The translations under genes were made by a program, and so were the position numbers. DNA of 29,435 bases, taken from the NCBI GenBank assembly GCA_964473455.1, contig CAYYQX010000008.1, positions 1 to 29,435 on the forward strand, read 5' to 3'. Below are positions 6,603 through 14,420 of this stretch, piece by piece. The DNA is from JALELF01 sp964473455. GTDB taxonomy: Bacteria; Bacillota_I; Bacilli_A; RF39; UBA660. Below the pieces are notes generated by a model. That model was not told where the DNA came from and did not search any database. It saw only the letters and a program-made list of their open reading frames with translations. The first letter of the stretch is position 1. Every line of letters begins with the position of its first letter.

Positions 6603-6631
6603 TTGACTTTAAAGTCACCTTATAATATAAT
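6603..6631 (+). promoter_or_regulatory. sufC promoter with palindromic operator candidate
   Basis: TTGACT (6603-6608), 17-nt spacer, TATAAT (6626-6631). The perfect 14-bp palindrome TGACTTTAAAGTCA (6604-6617) covers the -35 and the start of the spacer, where a dimeric repressor could act. The regulator is unknown. Confidence 0.65.
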
Positions 6632-6657
6632 TTAATAGTGATTATAAAGGAGAAAAA

Positions 6658-7356
6658 ATGTTAGAGTTAAAAAACATTTCTTTTAAAAGAGATGGTAAAA
6701 ATATACTTTCAAATATAAATTTAAAACTTGAAGGAAACAAGTTTGTCGTTATAACTGGTCCTAATGGAAGTGGGAAAAGTAGCTTAGCTAAAATAATAAT
6801 GGGCATTGAAAAACCTGATAGTGGGCAAATATTATTTAATAATATAGATATAACAAACATGCCTATTAATGAACGTGTCAAATTAAGTATGGCTTTTGCT
6901 TTTCAAACACCCATCAAGTTTAAGGGAATAACAGTATATGATTTATTAAAAATAGCCATGAATACAGAAGTAAATAAAAAAGAAGTATGTGATATATTAT
7001 TAAAAGTAGGTTTATGTGCAAAAGAATATATTAATAGAGAGATTAATTCTTCATTATCTGGTGGAGAATTAAAACGAATTGAGATAGCTTTAGCCTTAGC
7101 TAAAAAACCAAAATTAGCTATCTTTGATGAACCAGAAGCAGGAATAGACTTGTGGAGCTTTCAAAGATTAATTTCTTCTTTTAAAGCATTAAGTGAAGAA
7201 GAAAAAGGCTTAACTTTAGTTATATCTCATCAAGAAAGAATTCTTGCTTTAGCAGATGAAGTTATTTTAATTAAAGATGGCAAAATAGAAAAAAACAATT
7301 CAATAGAAAATCATTTTTTTAATAAAAAGTGTTGTATAGGTGATATAAATGAATAA
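6658..7356 (+). CDS. sufC: SufC, ATPase of the SUF Fe-S cluster assembly system
   Basis: 232 aa, ABC-type ATPase. Walker A GPNGSGKS (34-41), signature SLSGGE (132-137), Walker B LAIFDEPEAGID with D157-E158, and the H-loop in VISHQER. The short spacing and EPEAGIDL are typical of SufC. It drives conformational change in the SufB/SufD scaffold on which Fe-S clusters are built. Strong RBS AAAGGAGA. The 3' end overlaps the next gene by 8 nt, so the two form one unit. Confidence 0.93.
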   Translation: MLELKNISFKRDGKNILSNINLKLEGNKFVVITGPNGSGKSSLAKIIMGIEKPDSGQILFNNIDITNMPINERVKLSMAFAFQTPIKFKGITVYDLLKIAMNTEVNKKEVCDILLKVGLCAKEYINREINSSLSGGELKRIEIALALAKKPKLAIFDEPEAGIDLWSFQRLISSFKALSEEEKGLTLVISHQERILALADEVILIKDGKIEKNNSIENHFFNKKCCIGDINE

Positions 7357-8254
7357 CTTAGAGAAAGATTTATTAGAAAACATTTCCAGCCCTGAATATC
7401 AAAAATTTGATGCTTATAATATTAGAAAAAATGGTCAAACAATAGATAGACAAATAAATGACAAAATAAAAATCGAATCTAAAAAGGACAAAGAAGGAAT
7501 AGATATTACTGTTGAAGAGAACGCTATTGGTATAATAAATATTCCAGTCTTAATAACAACAAGAGATATTAAAGAAACTGTCTATAATGATTTTTATATT
7601 GGGAAGGGCGCTAATGTTGTAATTGTTGCTGGATGTGGTATTCATAGTGATGACATATCATCTCATAAAGGCATTCACCGATTTTTTATTCAAAAGAATG
7701 CTAAAGTAAAATATGTTGAAAAACACTATGGAAGTGGAGCTTGTAAACAAAAGGACATTAGTCCAGAAGTTATAATAGAACTAGAAGAAAACGCTAAAAT
7801 GGATGTGGTGACTATTCAAATAAGTGGAGTTGACACTTCACTCAGAACAACAACAGCTAATTTACAAACAAATGCCACATTAACAGTTTCTGAAAAAATC
7901 ATGACTAGTAATGAAGAAAGTGCTAAAACAGAGTTTAACATCAATTTTATTGGAGAAAATGCAAGTGCACATATAGTTTCAAGAGCTGTTGCCACTAATA
8001 ATTCTTATCAAGAATTTGTGTCAAACGTTATTGGGTATACAAAATGTTTTGGACATGTTGAATGTGATGCTATTATTAAAGATAAGGCAACAATTAAAGC
8101 AATGCCTAAAATAGATGCTAGATGCATGGATGCTAATTTAATACATGAAGCAGCTATTGGGAAAATTGCTGGTGAACAACTAATGAAACTAATGACTTTA
8201 GGCTTAAATGAAAAAGAAGCCGAAGCAAAAATTATTGAAGGCTTTTTAAAGTAA
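7349..8254 (+). CDS. SufB/SufD-like Fe-S scaffold protein
   Basis: 301 aa, about two thirds of a usual SufB. The C-terminal half has SufB-type landmarks: GHVECDAII with C239, and HEAAIGKIAGEQL near residue 265, the region where SufB and SufD meet and clusters form. The middle is the beta-helix core. It resembles the short scaffold of minimal two-gene SUF systems (SmsC-SmsB type). No sufS, sufU or second scaffold follows, so the protein probably works as a homodimer with SufC, or the other genes lie elsewhere. Whether it is better named SufB or SufD cannot be settled here. Confidence 0.85.
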   Translation: MNNLEKDLLENISSPEYQKFDAYNIRKNGQTIDRQINDKIKIESKKDKEGIDITVEENAIGIINIPVLITTRDIKETVYNDFYIGKGANVVIVAGCGIHSDDISSHKGIHRFFIQKNAKVKYVEKHYGSGACKQKDISPEVIIELEENAKMDVVTIQISGVDTSLRTTTANLQTNATLTVSEKIMTSNEESAKTEFNINFIGENASAHIVSRAVATNNSYQEFVSNVIGYTKCFGHVECDAIIKDKATIKAMPKIDARCMDANLIHEAAIGKIAGEQLMKLMTLGLNEKEAEAKIIEGFLK

Positions 8255-8255
8255 G

Positions 8256-8283
8256 TTGACAAAAATATTAAAAAAGATAAAAT
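8256..8283 (+). promoter_or_regulatory. Promoter of the 128-aa membrane protein gene
   Basis: TTGACA (8256-8261), 16-nt spacer, TAAAAT (8278-8283), beginning directly after the stop of the SUF scaffold gene. Confidence 0.7.
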
Positions 8284-8299
8284 AAGATATGGAGGATAT

Positions 8300-8686
8300 A
8301 TGAAATTATTTGAAGAAAAAAAAGGATTAATATTAAAAATAACAAACGCTGTTTTACTTTTATGGTTCACAGGGGCAACCGTTTTTTTAGCCATAAGTCT
8401 TTTAACTCTGGTTATTAAGAACCCAACGCAAAATTACACTTATCAAGAATATGAAACAATGTACTGCGCATCAACAGATGACTATACTAACTGTTTATGT
8501 TCAAGTGATACCTGTTCATATGAAAAAACAAACGAAGAATGTTTACTTGATTACCAAAGATATACTTTAAGTAATAAAAGTAGTGATTATAACAGCTATA
8601 TGAGCATTTTTAGTGCCTTTGTTAATATGTTAACAGTTGGATTAGTAATATACTTTTTAAACAAAGAACATAAAAATAAAAAATAA
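8300..8686 (+). CDS. Unknown two-TM protein with a Cys-rich extracytoplasmic loop
   Basis: 128 aa, family not recognised. TM1 is about residues 14-39 (AVLLLWFTGATVFLAISLLTLVI) and TM2 about 99-119 (MSIFSAFVNMLTVGLVIYFL). The roughly 60-residue loop between them contains five cysteines, C-x8-C-x-C-x4-C plus one more (MYC, NCLC, DTC, EEC), likely outside the membrane and able to form disulfides or bind a metal. Own promoter, RBS GGAGG and own terminator: a single-gene transcript. The next gene is a pseudopilin, so a cell-envelope role is reasonable, but nothing specific is shown. Confidence 0.7.
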   Translation: MKLFEEKKGLILKITNAVLLLWFTGATVFLAISLLTLVIKNPTQNYTYQEYETMYCASTDDYTNCLCSSDTCSYEKTNEECLLDYQRYTLSNKSSDYNSYMSIFSAFVNMLTVGLVIYFLNKEHKNKK

Positions 8687-8709
8687 CCTTGAAAAAAGGT
8701 TGTTTTTAT
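8685..8709 (+). terminator. Terminator of the 128-aa gene
   Basis: AACCTT (8685-8690), short A-rich loop, AAGGTT (8696-8701), then GTTTTTATTTT. The -35 of the next promoter lies inside it. Confidence 0.7.
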
Positions 8710-8717
8710 TTTATACT
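8689..8717 (+). promoter_or_regulatory. Promoter of the short pseudopilin gene
   Basis: TTGAAA (8689-8694), 17-nt spacer, TATACT (8712-8717). It overlaps the terminator of the upstream gene. Confidence 0.55.
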
Positions 8718-8734
8718 TAGCATAGGAGTAAAAT

Positions 8735-9097
8735 ATGAAAAAAGGTTTTACATTGATTGAAATTTTAACAGTAATTACATTAATTGCAGTAATATCTTTA
8801 ATTGCTTTTCCTAAAATAACAGAATTATTCAACAAAAAACAAGCTGAAGCAAGTGAAGAAGAAAAGCAAGTTTTATACATGGCAGCAAATGAATATATTG
8901 AAAGTAATGCCTATATGTTTAAAACTGGGCAAGAGTATTATTGTATTACAATTGAAGATTTAGTTAATGATGGCAAACTAATCGAACCTGTAATAGATGT
9001 TGCAACAGGTAATGAACTTTCTTTTGATATTAACATAGAAGTGACTTTTGAAAACAATCAACCAAATTTTAGCTATAACACAAGTAGATGCGGTTAA
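8735..9097 (+). CDS. Short type IV pilin/pseudopilin-like protein
   Basis: 120 aa. Class III prepilin signal KKG-FTLIE at the extreme N-terminus (cleavage after G4, with the E at +5), followed by a hydrophobic helix to about residue 27. The C-terminal part is small, with two cysteines (YYC and SRCG-end) that could close the usual C-terminal disulfide loop. The size fits a ComGC-like or type II secretion pseudopilin. It is a monocistronic gene; no pilus assembly ATPase, platform protein or prepilin peptidase is in the window. The other pseudopilin, at 14417, shares the same signal. RBS TAGGAG. Confidence 0.82.
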   Translation: MKKGFTLIEILTVITLIAVISLIAFPKITELFNKKQAEASEEEKQVLYMAANEYIESNAYMFKTGQEYYCITIEDLVNDGKLIEPVIDVATGNELSFDINIEVTFENNQPNFSYNTSRCG

Positions 9098-9110
9098 GCA
9101 TCTTTTTTTA
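9086..9110 (+). terminator. Terminator between convergent genes
   Basis: AGATGC (9086-9091), loop GGTTAA, GCATCT (9098-9103), then seven T on the + strand. The loop holds the shared TTAA that provides the stop codons of both convergent genes. There is no T run on the - strand, so it serves the pseudopilin gene. Confidence 0.75.
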
Positions 9111-10026
9111 TACCTTGAAAACTGTTTCTTAATTTCATCTCTTTATCAATAGAATTTAGAACATCAAACTTTTTTACCAGCCATGTTGGCTCAACTAAGT
9201 CTTCAACTTTAGGATCTGATGTAACTCGATGAATAACAATTTTTTCATCTAAAAACTCCAATTGATCACAAACTATATTGACAAATTCATTCTTGGTTAG
9301 AACTTTAAAAGGAGAAGCTTTATATAATTTATCTAAATCTGTGTCTTTGATAATATGTAGCATATGTATTTTAATTCCTTGAATATCTAGTTTGTTTAAA
9401 TAATTTACTGTTTCAATCATCATTTCCTTTGTCTCATAAGGAAGACCATTAATAATATGGGCAACCACATTAATATTATTTTCTCTAAGTTTTTTAACAC
9501 AGTCAGTAAAACAAGAAACAGTATGACACCTATTAATTAGTTTTAATGTCTCTTCATTAACTGTTTGTAATCCAAGTTCTATCGTTAAAAATGTTCGCTT
9601 ATTTAAATCAATTAAGTAGTCTAAGCAATTATCATCTATACAATCGGGCCTGGTTGCGATAGATATACCAACAACATTGTTAAGCTTTAAAATCGGTTCG
9701 AATTTTTCTTTTAATATATTAACACTCGCATAAGTGTTAGTTCTGGCTTGAAAGTACCCAATATATTTACTATTTGGCCACTTATTCTCCATTACTTTTT
9801 TAACATTATCAAACTGAGTGATTATCTCGTCTTTAATGTCACCTGCATAATCGCCGCTGCCTAGTTTAGAACAGAAAATACAGCCTTTTTTAGATAATGT
9901 CCCGTCAAGATTTGGACAACTAAAACCAGCATTTAAGCTAACCTTAAACACTTTAGAATTAAACTTTTTTTTATAATAATAGTCAAGAGTGTGATATCTT
10001 TTATTTGAATCACTATATTTAAACAT
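9094..10026 (-). CDS. ytqA: TIGR01212-family radical SAM protein (YtqA-like)
   Basis: About 310 aa. N-terminal cluster motif C-PNLDGTLSKKG-C-IF-C, which binds the 4Fe-4S cluster that cleaves SAM. Next come GIGYFQARTNTYA-like (here YIGYFQARTNTYASV), SIATRPDCI and IELGLQTVNEETL, all characteristic of this Elp3-related family. The biological substrate of YtqA is not firmly known; it is often found next to a methyltransferase (YtqB), not seen here. I place the start at 10026, preceded by GGTGAAG; an upstream in-frame ATG at 10044 lies inside the -10 box. Its end overlaps the pseudopilin stop by 3 nt, tail to tail. Confidence 0.9.
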   Translation of the reverse strand: MFKYSDSNKRYHTLDYYYKKKFNSKVFKVSLNAGFSCPNLDGTLSKKGCIFCSKLGSGDYAGDIKDEIITQFDNVKKVMENKWPNSKYIGYFQARTNTYASVNILKEKFEPILKLNNVVGISIATRPDCIDDNCLDYLIDLNKRTFLTIELGLQTVNEETLKLINRCHTVSCFTDCVKKLRENNINVVAHIINGLPYETKEMMIETVNYLNKLDIQGIKIHMLHIIKDTDLDKLYKASPFKVLTKNEFVNIVCDQLEFLDEKIVIHRVTSDPKVEDLVEPTWLVKKFDVLNSIDKEMKLRNSFQGIKKDA

Positions 10027-10042
10027 AAACTTCACCGGTACC

Positions 10043-10051
10043 ATTATACCA
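10043..10051 (-). promoter_or_regulatory. Extended -10 promoter of ytqA
   Basis: On the - strand TGGTATAAT (TGn plus TATAAT) stands 17 nt before the chosen start. No close -35 match. It is divergent from the transporter promoter about 60 bp away. Confidence 0.55.
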
Positions 10052-10103
10052 TATGAGTTAATTTGTTAAAAAATGTAAAGTTAGATTATGTTTAATATTT
10101 TTT

Positions 10104-10131
10104 TTGCAATTTTTAAAAAATGTGCTATAAT
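10104..10131 (+). promoter_or_regulatory. Promoter of the YfcC-like transporter
   Basis: TTGCAA (10104-10109), 16-nt spacer, TATAAT (10126-10131) with TG one base upstream (TGCTATAAT). Confidence 0.7.
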
Positions 10132-10148
10132 TTTTAAGGAGGTAAGAT

Positions 10149-11552
10149 ATGTTAAAAAGGTATAGTTTATTAATAACTTTAGTAGTGTCATTTTTATTTG
10201 TTGTAGTTCTAACATGGATTATAGCAGCAGGAAACTTTAGTACAGGAGGATTTGCTAGTTCTGGTACAGTACCGCTTGGAATAGCTGATTTATTTAAAGT
10301 TCCACTTTGGACAGCAAGTATGATTTTCCAATTTTCATTAATATTTTTGTTAATTGGTGGATTTTATGGAGTTTTAAATAAAACAGGAGTTTACACTAAG
10401 GTAGTAGATGCAGTAGTTAAAAAATTCAAAAAGAAAGAAAATATATTTTTAATTATTTGCGTTTCAGCTTTAGCTTTTATATCTTCTGTAATGGGTGGTA
10501 ACGTATATTTATTTATATTAGTACCATTCTTGATAGCTGTTTTAGTAAAACTAGGCTTTGGTAAAATAAAGTCTTTACTAGCAACTGTTGGCGCACTTTT
10601 TATAGGTACAATAGGATCTACTTTTGGATTTGATATTAATGGATATATTAATTATTATCTAAGCCAAGATGTAGCTACATTTATTTGGTACAAAATCGCA
10701 CTTTTATTCTTAAGTACAGGACTTTTATTATTATTCTTAATTAAGCTTGGAAAGAAAGAAGAAAAAGTAGAAGCAATTCCTTTACTAGAAGAAGGAAAGA
10801 CAACTTCAAAGAGAAGTGCTTTACCTTTAGTTATCGTTTTTGCAGTAGGAATGGTTTTAGCGCTAGTTGGAACATTTAGTTGGAGTGATATGTATGGAAT
10901 AGAATTCTTTACTAACTTACATACGACAATAACAGGATGGGAGATTAGTGGTTATCCAATCGTTTCAAATATCTTAGGAACAGTAAGTTCAATTGGAAAC
11001 TGGTCTGTTCAAGACGTTAATGTAATAATATTAGTTATGACATTAGTGATTGGTTTAATTTACAAACTTCGCATTAAAGATATAATAGTATCATTTATAA
11101 GAGGCGCAAAAGAAATGCTTCCAGTATTTGGATATGCTACTCTTGCAAACATAATCATTGTTATTCTTATGAATGGTTCTGGATCATTTGTTAGCTATAC
11201 AATAATGAATTTCTTATACGGTATAACTGATAAATTTAATGCTCTTATTCAAGGACTTGTAGTTGCAACAGATTCATTCTTTGTAAATTATTTCCCTTAT
11301 TTATCATCTGATACATTAAACATCGCAACAATTTTCTATACTGATACAACAGTATACCCAGTTGTAGGTTTAATAACACAAGCTGTTTATGGATTTGTAA
11401 TGTATGTTTTACCAACAAGTTTACTTTTAGTTGCTGGTTTAGCATTTATGAGAATATCATATAAAGAATGGATGAAATATATTTGGAAATACTTACTATA
11501 TTTACTAGCAGTAATATGTGCGATAACTATTATTGCCGCATCATTTATTTAA
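10149..11552 (+). CDS. YfcC/DcuC-like ion-transporter-superfamily permease
   Basis: 467 aa, very hydrophobic, with about 11-12 membrane segments in two halves separated by a charged cytoplasmic loop (KKEEKVEAIPLLEEGKTTSKR, about 202-222). The N-terminal TWIIAAGNF recalls the TW-hydrophobic-P-x-G-x-F start of YfcC proteins, and FSLIFLLIGGFYGVLNKTG and the C-terminal YVLPTSLLLVAGLAFMRISY-KEW recall YfcC and related carriers of dicarboxylates, amino acids or peptides. The substrate cannot be told. RBS AAGGAGG, own promoter and own terminator: a monocistronic transport gene, divergent from ytqA. Confidence 0.75.
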   Translation: MLKRYSLLITLVVSFLFVVVLTWIIAAGNFSTGGFASSGTVPLGIADLFKVPLWTASMIFQFSLIFLLIGGFYGVLNKTGVYTKVVDAVVKKFKKKENIFLIICVSALAFISSVMGGNVYLFILVPFLIAVLVKLGFGKIKSLLATVGALFIGTIGSTFGFDINGYINYYLSQDVATFIWYKIALLFLSTGLLLLFLIKLGKKEEKVEAIPLLEEGKTTSKRSALPLVIVFAVGMVLALVGTFSWSDMYGIEFFTNLHTTITGWEISGYPIVSNILGTVSSIGNWSVQDVNVIILVMTLVIGLIYKLRIKDIIVSFIRGAKEMLPVFGYATLANIIIVILMNGSGSFVSYTIMNFLYGITDKFNALIQGLVVATDSFFVNYFPYLSSDTLNIATIFYTDTTVYPVVGLITQAVYGFVMYVLPTSLLLVAGLAFMRISYKEWMKYIWKYLLYLLAVICAITIIAASFI

Positions 11553-11557
11553 ATTAT

Positions 11558-11588
11558 AAAAAGTTCACAAAAGTGAACTTTTATTATT
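11558..11588 (+). terminator. Terminator of the transporter gene
   Basis: AAAAAGTTCAC, loop AAAA (11569-11572), GTGAACTTTT, then ATTATT. The stem is long and nearly symmetric. Confidence 0.85.
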
Positions 11589-11598
11589 AATAAATATT

Positions 11599-11607
11599 TG
11601 ATATAAT
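11599..11607 (+). promoter_or_regulatory. Extended -10 promoter of the YgjP-M23-ApbE-pilin operon
   Basis: TGATATAAT, 14 nt before the ATG of the YgjP-like gene, so the 5' UTR is very short. No clear -35. Confidence 0.55.
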
Positions 11608-11621
11608 AGAAATGTGATGAT

Positions 11622-12230
11622 ATGAATTATGAAATAGAGATAATAAGAAAAAGAAACAAAAACACTTATATTAGAATCAAAGATAATAAAGTAGTTGTCA
11701 CTACTAATTATTTTGTGACTAAAAATGAGATAAATAACCTTATTCAAAAAAACAAAAGTACTATTGATAAAATGATTGAAAAACACGAAAAAAAAATAAA
11801 ATTTCAATCTACATTTATATATCTGAATAATAAATATGATATAATAATTGTGCCTACGATAGAGAATATTGAAATAGATAGAAGTAGAATATACGTCAAG
11901 AGTTTAGAACAATTAGATAAGTGGTTAAAAAAGGAAACAATAAGTTTGTTTTCAGAGGAATTAAAAAAAGTTTATCATCTGTTTCAAGAAAAAATACCAT
12001 ATCCAAAACTAAAAATAAGAAAAATGAAAACTCGTTGGGGTGTTTGTAATAAAAATGGTAGTATCACTTTAAACAGTGAATTAATCAAATATACTATGGA
12101 AGAAATAGATTATGTTATAGTTCATGAACTAAGTCATTTTGTTTATTTTAATCATTCAAAAGAGTTTTGGAACTTAGTTTCTAAATATTGTCCTAATTAT
12201 AAAAAATGTCGCAAAAGTTTAAAATACTGA
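11622..12230 (+). CDS. YgjP-like (M48/WLM clan) metallopeptidase-domain protein
   Basis: 202 aa. The C-terminal half carries KTRWGVCNKNGSITLNSELI, then VIVHELSHFVYFNHSKEFW: zinc ligands H168 and H172 of HExxH with E169, and H178 in NHSKEFW as likely third ligand. This is the standard YgjP/DUF45 layout. No signal peptide, so it is cytoplasmic. YgjP proteins are often taken for peptidases, but proven substrates are lacking. First gene of an apparent operon: the next start lies 8 nt after this stop. Confidence 0.9.
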   Translation: MNYEIEIIRKRNKNTYIRIKDNKVVVTTNYFVTKNEINNLIQKNKSTIDKMIEKHEKKIKFQSTFIYLNNKYDIIIVPTIENIEIDRSRIYVKSLEQLDKWLKKETISLFSEELKKVYHLFQEKIPYPKLKIRKMKTRWGVCNKNGSITLNSELIKYTMEEIDYVIVHELSHFVYFNHSKEFWNLVSKYCPNYKKCRKSLKY

Positions 12231-12238
12231 GGTGTATT

Positions 12239-13465
12239 ATGAAAAAGATATATAACATATTTATAGTATTGTTTCTTGTTTCTTTTGTTTTTTTAATGCC
12301 TATTAATGCTGAAGACGTTTTAGCTAAAACAGTAGGAGATTTAAAACAAGAATTAATAAATTTGGAAGAAAGTTATCGAAAACAACAAGAGGATCAAACT
12401 TTAACACAAGAAGAAATAAACAATGTTTATTCGCAAATTGATTCTATTAACAAAAATATGGAACAAATTCAAGCAGAAAGACTTGAATTAACAAAAGAGA
12501 TAGAAAGACTTTCTAAAGAAATAAGTGATAAAAAAGAAGAAATAGATAACATAATTAATTATATGGAAATATCTAATGGTGAATCTATGTATATGGAATA
12601 CACTTTTGGAGCGCAAAGCTTTACTGATTTTATATACCGTGTTGCCGTAGCGGAACAACTTACTAAACATAATGAAGAACTAATAAACTCATATAACAGT
12701 TTAATTGAAGAAAACAATAATCGAAAAATTGAACTTAATCAAAAAGAAGTTGAGTTAGATCAAGCACGTAAAGACTTAAACCAAAAACTTATCTCACTTG
12801 GCTCACATTTAAATGAAATAGTAGAAATAAAGGTTTCGGTAGAAGAAGAAATAAAGCTTCAAAAAGAAGCTCTAGATATGTATCAAAACCAATTAGGATG
12901 TTCGGATGATGAGGACATTAAAACATGCGGTATTAAATATTTACCAGTTGGAACAGCTTTCTATAGACCTGTTGAAAACGGCCAAATTTCTAGCTTTTTT
13001 GGTTGGAGATGTTATAGTCTAAATGGCATTTGGAAATGTGGTAGTCATAATGGAATAGATATTATTTCATATGAATATGAACCAAATGTTTATGCAGCCG
13101 CACCAGGAATAGTAGCTGGTATTACTTATTATTCTAACTGTGGTGGGAATATGGTTTATATCCATCACAATATTAATGGGAATACCTACACAACAAGTTA
13201 TTTTCACCTAGCAACAGTAAATGTCCATGTTGGAGATGTTGTTTCATCTAATACTGTGGTAGGAAGAATGGGTGGAGGTTCTTCAACACCATGGGATAGT
13301 TGTACAACCGGCCAGCACCTTCATTTTAGTGTGGCCGACGGATTGTACTTAAAAGATTATTACTACTGGAGTGATTATATTGCCAATCAAATAAACCCAA
13401 TATATAAGGTTAATTTTCCAAGTAACAATAGTTACTTTTATGGCAGGACAATACAGTATGATTAA
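12239..13465 (+). CDS. Secreted coiled-coil M23 peptidase (EnvC/PcsB-like)
   Basis: 408 aa. Signal peptide about 1-27 (KKIYNIFIVLFLVSFVFLMP-INA). Residues about 30-215 form a long coiled coil rich in E, K, Q and L, as in EnvC, PcsB and CwlO-type regulators and hydrolases. The M23 (LytM) domain follows: H270-x3-D274 in HNGIDI, then FHLATV and the HLHF motif (H360, H362), so the zinc site looks complete. It should cut peptidoglycan cross-links; the coiled coil suggests control by an FtsEX-type partner not in this window. The start is fixed by GAGGTG; its last 8 nt overlap the next gene. A CNGG/WRCYSLNGIWKCG Cys-rich insert surrounds the active site. Confidence 0.88.
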   Translation: MKKIYNIFIVLFLVSFVFLMPINAEDVLAKTVGDLKQELINLEESYRKQQEDQTLTQEEINNVYSQIDSINKNMEQIQAERLELTKEIERLSKEISDKKEEIDNIINYMEISNGESMYMEYTFGAQSFTDFIYRVAVAEQLTKHNEELINSYNSLIEENNNRKIELNQKEVELDQARKDLNQKLISLGSHLNEIVEIKVSVEEEIKLQKEALDMYQNQLGCSDDEDIKTCGIKYLPVGTAFYRPVENGQISSFFGWRCYSLNGIWKCGSHNGIDIISYEYEPNVYAAAPGIVAGITYYSNCGGNMVYIHHNINGNTYTTSYFHLATVNVHVGDVVSSNTVVGRMGGGSSTPWDSCTTGQHLHFSVADGLYLKDYYYWSDYIANQINPIYKVNFPSNNSYFYGRTIQYD

Positions 13466-14420
13466 AAAAACAACATATATTATATGTGCCTTTTTAATAC
13501 TGTTTTTTCTTATATGGTTATTTATTGATTATAAAAATATTAAAAAAGAATATTTCAAGACTTTTTATTACTTAGATACTTTTATTGATGTTAGAATATA
13601 TAGTAATAAGAGTGTTGATAAGGTGTTTAATGGTATTGAAAATATATTTAGTGAATATGATAAACTTATTTCAACAGATAAAGAGTATGAAGGAATTATT
13701 AATGTATACACGATCAATAACACTAATGAAGTACTTACAATAGATAAAAAGTTGCACGATTTAATTTCTTATGGAATGATTGTTTTTTCTAAAACTAATG
13801 GGCTTATAAACATAAATATGAACAGTGTTGTTGAAAAATGGAATGACTTTTTAACAAATAAAGGAGAAGTTCCAATTATTAGCTATACTGAAGATATTGA
13901 TATTAACAACATTTCTCTTTTAAAAGATTACAAAATAGAGGGTGGATTAAATCTTAATTTATATTTGATTGCTAAAGGATATATAACAAAAATTGTACAA
14001 GAGTACTTAACTTCGGTAAATATTAATGATTATATAATAAATATTGGTGGAGATGTTGTTTTAGGCAATTCTTATAATGATACAGAATATAGTATTGCGC
14101 TAGAAAAACCATATGATAATTCTGTATATGATCTTATATCTTGTACTAACAAGGCAGTTGTAACAAGAGGAACATATAATAAGTTTTATAAATTAAATGA
14201 TATTTATTATACTGATATAATTAATGGTAAGACTTTATCTTCTAATAATTATTTTAAAAGTGTAACGGTAATAGGAGAAGATATAAATACGTCTTCAATG
14301 CTGGCAACAGTTTTATATATGATGGATTTAGAAGAAGGAAAAGAGTTTTTAAAAGACTTTATAAATGTCAAAGTCTATTGGTATACTTACTCTGATGAAA
14401 TAATTATGGAGGAAACATGA
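13458..14420 (+). CDS. Divergent ApbE-like protein (FAD:protein FMN transferase family)
   Basis: 320 aa. One N-terminal membrane anchor (about 4-24) with the rest outside. ApbE-like order is visible: YLDTFIDVRIY in place of the usual MGT-start, NIGGDVVLG in place of the conserved GG motif, and SVTVIGEDINTSSMLATVLY near the C-terminus. In active ApbE the last motif contains an Asp that binds Mg and a nearby upstream His in HxIxDP; here the matching positions are Ser and a YYTDIINGKT segment without that His. Catalysis is therefore doubtful. ApbE attaches FMN to Thr of exported proteins; a degenerate homologue could bind flavin or act structurally. Start chosen at 13458 after GCAGGA. Its stop overlaps the giant pilin start. 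Confidence 0.72.
   Translation: MIKKTTYIICAFLILFFLIWLFIDYKNIKKEYFKTFYYLDTFIDVRIYSNKSVDKVFNGIENIFSEYDKLISTDKEYEGIINVYTINNTNEVLTIDKKLHDLISYGMIVFSKTNGLININMNSVVEKWNDFLTNKGEVPIISYTEDIDINNISLLKDYKIEGGLNLNLYLIAKGYITKIVQEYLTSVNINDYIINIGGDVVLGNSYNDTEYSIALEKPYDNSVYDLISCTNKAVVTRGTYNKFYKLNDIYYTDIINGKTLSSNNYFKSVTVIGEDINTSSMLATVLYMMDLEEGKEFLKDFINVKVYWYTYSDEIIMEET

Noticed and set aside
6642..6881. Reverse-strand frame opposite sufC
   Set aside because: Shadow frame; sufC on the + strand has complete ABC motifs.
11565..11807. Reverse-strand reading frame opposite the YgjP-like gene
   Set aside because: Low-complexity F/I/Y-rich shadow of an AT-rich gene, without ribosome site.
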